DNA of 64,000 nt from Ga0077527 sp021300125. GTDB lineage: Bacteria > Pseudomonadota > Gammaproteobacteria > Burkholderiales > SG8-41. Under the pieces are notes generated by a model. The model was not told the origin of the DNA and made no database searches. It saw only the letters and a program-made list of their open reading frames with translations. Positions 62,726 to 64,000 of the stretch are shown here, one piece after another. Both the position numbers and the translations under genes were made by a program. Where the stretch lies: the NCBI GenBank assembly GCA_046339595.1, contig JBKDUF010000048.1:1-64000 (forward strand). Direction: 5' to 3'. Position 1 is the first letter of the stretch; the number at the start of each line of letters is the position of its first letter.

Positions 62726-64000
62726 CTACTTCTTCGGTTCTTTTTTCGTCCCGAACAGCCCTTCGGCCCAGGTGCCGACCCTGGCGCCCGCGGCAGTGCC
62801 GACGCCGGGCAGGATTGCAGTGCCCAAGGCTGCACCGGTGGGCAGGGCCATCGGTGAATCCAGTGTGCCGCTGAGTTTGAGGGGAACCACCAAAGCCCCC
62901 GCAACCTGCACGTTGACGCGTCCGGACAGCGATTGCCCCGGTGAGATCGTGACATTGCCATCGGCGCTCAGTGATCCTGATGCCACCTTGAACTGGGTGA
63001 TGTGCTGGGTGCCACGGTCCATCGCATAATGGCCGTTCAGGGTGTCGAAACGGGTTTCGCCGCCCCTTTCGCGCTTAATTAGCTGGGTTGCCGCACGCTG
63101 CAGGTCGATGCCCTGCAGCACGCCGCCGCGGATGTCGAACGGAGTTTCCAGGCGCAGGGCCGAGGCGATCTGCTCGGGTTTTGCGCTGGACCCCGAAAAC
63201 ACCGGTTTTGCGGTAAGACGCCCGCTGATTTTGGCGGACGGGGAAAACAGCGGTACCAGGTCGCGCAGTTCCACGGCATCGACCGCCAGCTGGCCTTTCA
63301 GGCTCAGGCCTTTCTGCCAGCCGACTTCCATCACGCCATTGATCTTTCCCTGGTAAAGCTTGGATTCGACCTGGCGCAGGTCGAGACTGGAAGGCGTGGC
63401 AAAGCCGCTGACCTGCAGTTCGTCGAATTTCATCGGCGGGCCCAGCGGCAGCGTCCAGTCTCGGGCATCGACATTCAGGCGCAGCCGGCCCTGGTCGGCA
63501 GGCAGCAGCGTGGCTTTCAGCCTGCCGTCGCGGGCGCTCAACAGCGCGCGCTGCGGCAATCCGTCGGAGCCGATGGCGACCTCGGCATCGAAGGGGCCGA
63601 GTTTTTTCTGCTGCAGCTGCAGTGATGCATCGTTGAGGCGGATTTCGCGCACCTCGACCTTGAAAGCAGCGGGGGGCGCCTTGGGGTCGGTTTTGGTCCA
63701 CTGCGGAATCTTGTCGAGCGCGCGCTGGTTGATGAGCAAGCCGCTGATCTCGATGCTGCGGATGACCTTGGTTGCCGTCAGCAGTGAAAGCAGGCCGGGC
63801 GTCACCGCGACCGTGCCGACCTTGAGGTCGCCGGCCTTGCCGACTTCGATGCCTTCGATCACGACATGGGGCAGGGGCAATACGTGCAGGGAGAGCTTGC
63901 GCAGGGTGACCGGTTCCTTCAGCTTGTCCGAAACCATGGCCTCGACCTGTGGCCTGAATCTGTCCAGTGAAATCAGCAGCGGCAGCAGTGCCACGGCAGC
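62726..64000 (-). CDS. AsmA family protein, partial (5' end outside window)
   Basis: At least 424 residues, open to the window edge. N-terminal part in view: 'DRFRPQVEAMVSDKLKEPVTLRKLSLHVLPLPHVVIEGIEVG', the AsmA N-domain pattern; the end carries 'ITQFKVASGSLSADGNVTISPG' and 'VAGALVVPLKLSGTLDSPM', the AsmA_2-type C-domain. AsmA-like proteins are inner-membrane anchored periplasmic proteins that take part in phospholipid transport to the outer membrane. A Lys-rich tail 'GTKKEPKK' ends it. Confidence 0.85.
   Translation of the reverse strand, partial: AAVALLPLLISLDRFRPQVEAMVSDKLKEPVTLRKLSLHVLPLPHVVIEGIEVGKAGDLKVGTVAVTPGLLSLLTATKVIRSIEISGLLINQRALDKIPQWTKTDPKAPPAAFKVEVREIRLNDASLQLQQKKLGPFDAEVAIGSDGLPQRALLSARDGRLKATLLPADQGRLRLNVDARDWTLPLGPPMKFDELQVSGFATPSSLDLRQVESKLYQGKINGVMEVGWQKGLSLKGQLAVDAVELRDLVPLFSPSAKISGRLTAKPVFSGSSAKPEQIASALRLETPFDIRGGVLQGIDLQRAATQLIKRERGGETRFDTLNGHYAMDRGTQHITQFKVASGSLSADGNVTISPGQSLSGRVNVQVAGALVVPLKLSGTLDSPMALPTGAALGTAILPGVGTAAGARVGTWAEGLFGTKKEPKK

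Overview
The window is GC-rich chromosomal DNA and most likely comes from a betaproteobacterium. Three things point there. The long block mtaD-ubiG-gph / ompA / gyrA-serC-serA-pheA-hisC-tyrA-aroA-cmk-rpsA-ihfB-lapA-lapB-pyrF-rfaE1-rfaD-cysM is a betaproteobacterial gene order. An EarP/EF-P pair has the arginine-type EF-P loop. The tmRNA tag reads ANDERYSLAA, close to known betaproteobacterial tags. I cannot fix the genus.

Layout. 1-10.1 kb: the 3' end of an MmgE/PrpD gene; an HlyD adaptor, FtsX permease and ATPase exporter; then a leaderless ModA-like protein, TctB-TctA-TctC, a second MmgE/PrpD and a FrnE-type DsbA protein with an in-frame TGA at its first active-site Cys. 10.1-16.8 kb: a protein-kinase-like EF-hand protein, an alpha/beta hydrolase, a GIDE/EF-hand membrane protein, LemA, DUF4139 and LOG genes. 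16.9-22.4 kb: a three-subunit molybdopterin oxidoreductase resembling SoeABC sulfite dehydrogenase, plus two small membrane-protein genes. 22.4-26.0 kb: cspA, earP, efp, rlmJ and a RidA homologue. 26.0-27.2 kb: a tmRNA gene whose T-loop is split by a 269-nt group I intron, with a free-standing, stop-interrupted LAGLIDADG gene just beyond its terminator. 27.2-54.9 kb: mostly housekeeping genes (ubiquinone, serine, aromatic amino acid, ribosome, LPS-heptose, cysteine, queuosine and lysine-pathway genes) and two tRNA-Ser genes. 54.9-62.3 kb: an accessory region starting at tRNA-Ser(GCT), with att-like repeats but no integrase, a truncated IS3 element, an aldo/keto reductase stump, a hydrolase/SDR operon with a divergent TetR regulator, and a GST gene joined out of frame to the tail of an Acg-type oxidoreductase. 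62.7-64 kb: an AsmA-like gene running off the window.

The strongest unusual signals are: (1) the group I intron exactly in the tmRNA T-loop with a neighbouring homing-endonuclease relic; (2) the candidate selenocysteine UGA in the FrnE-like protein, with a hairpin that fits a bacterial SECIS; (3) a TAA interrupting the conserved C-terminal domain of gyrA; (4) a protein kinase fold with degraded catalytic motifs; (5) an AT-rich motif of about 19 bp repeated at several gene junctions. Three interrupted ORFs sit within 25 kb, and each stop can be explained by one base change from a Cys or Tyr codon, so base-calling error must be excluded for all of them.
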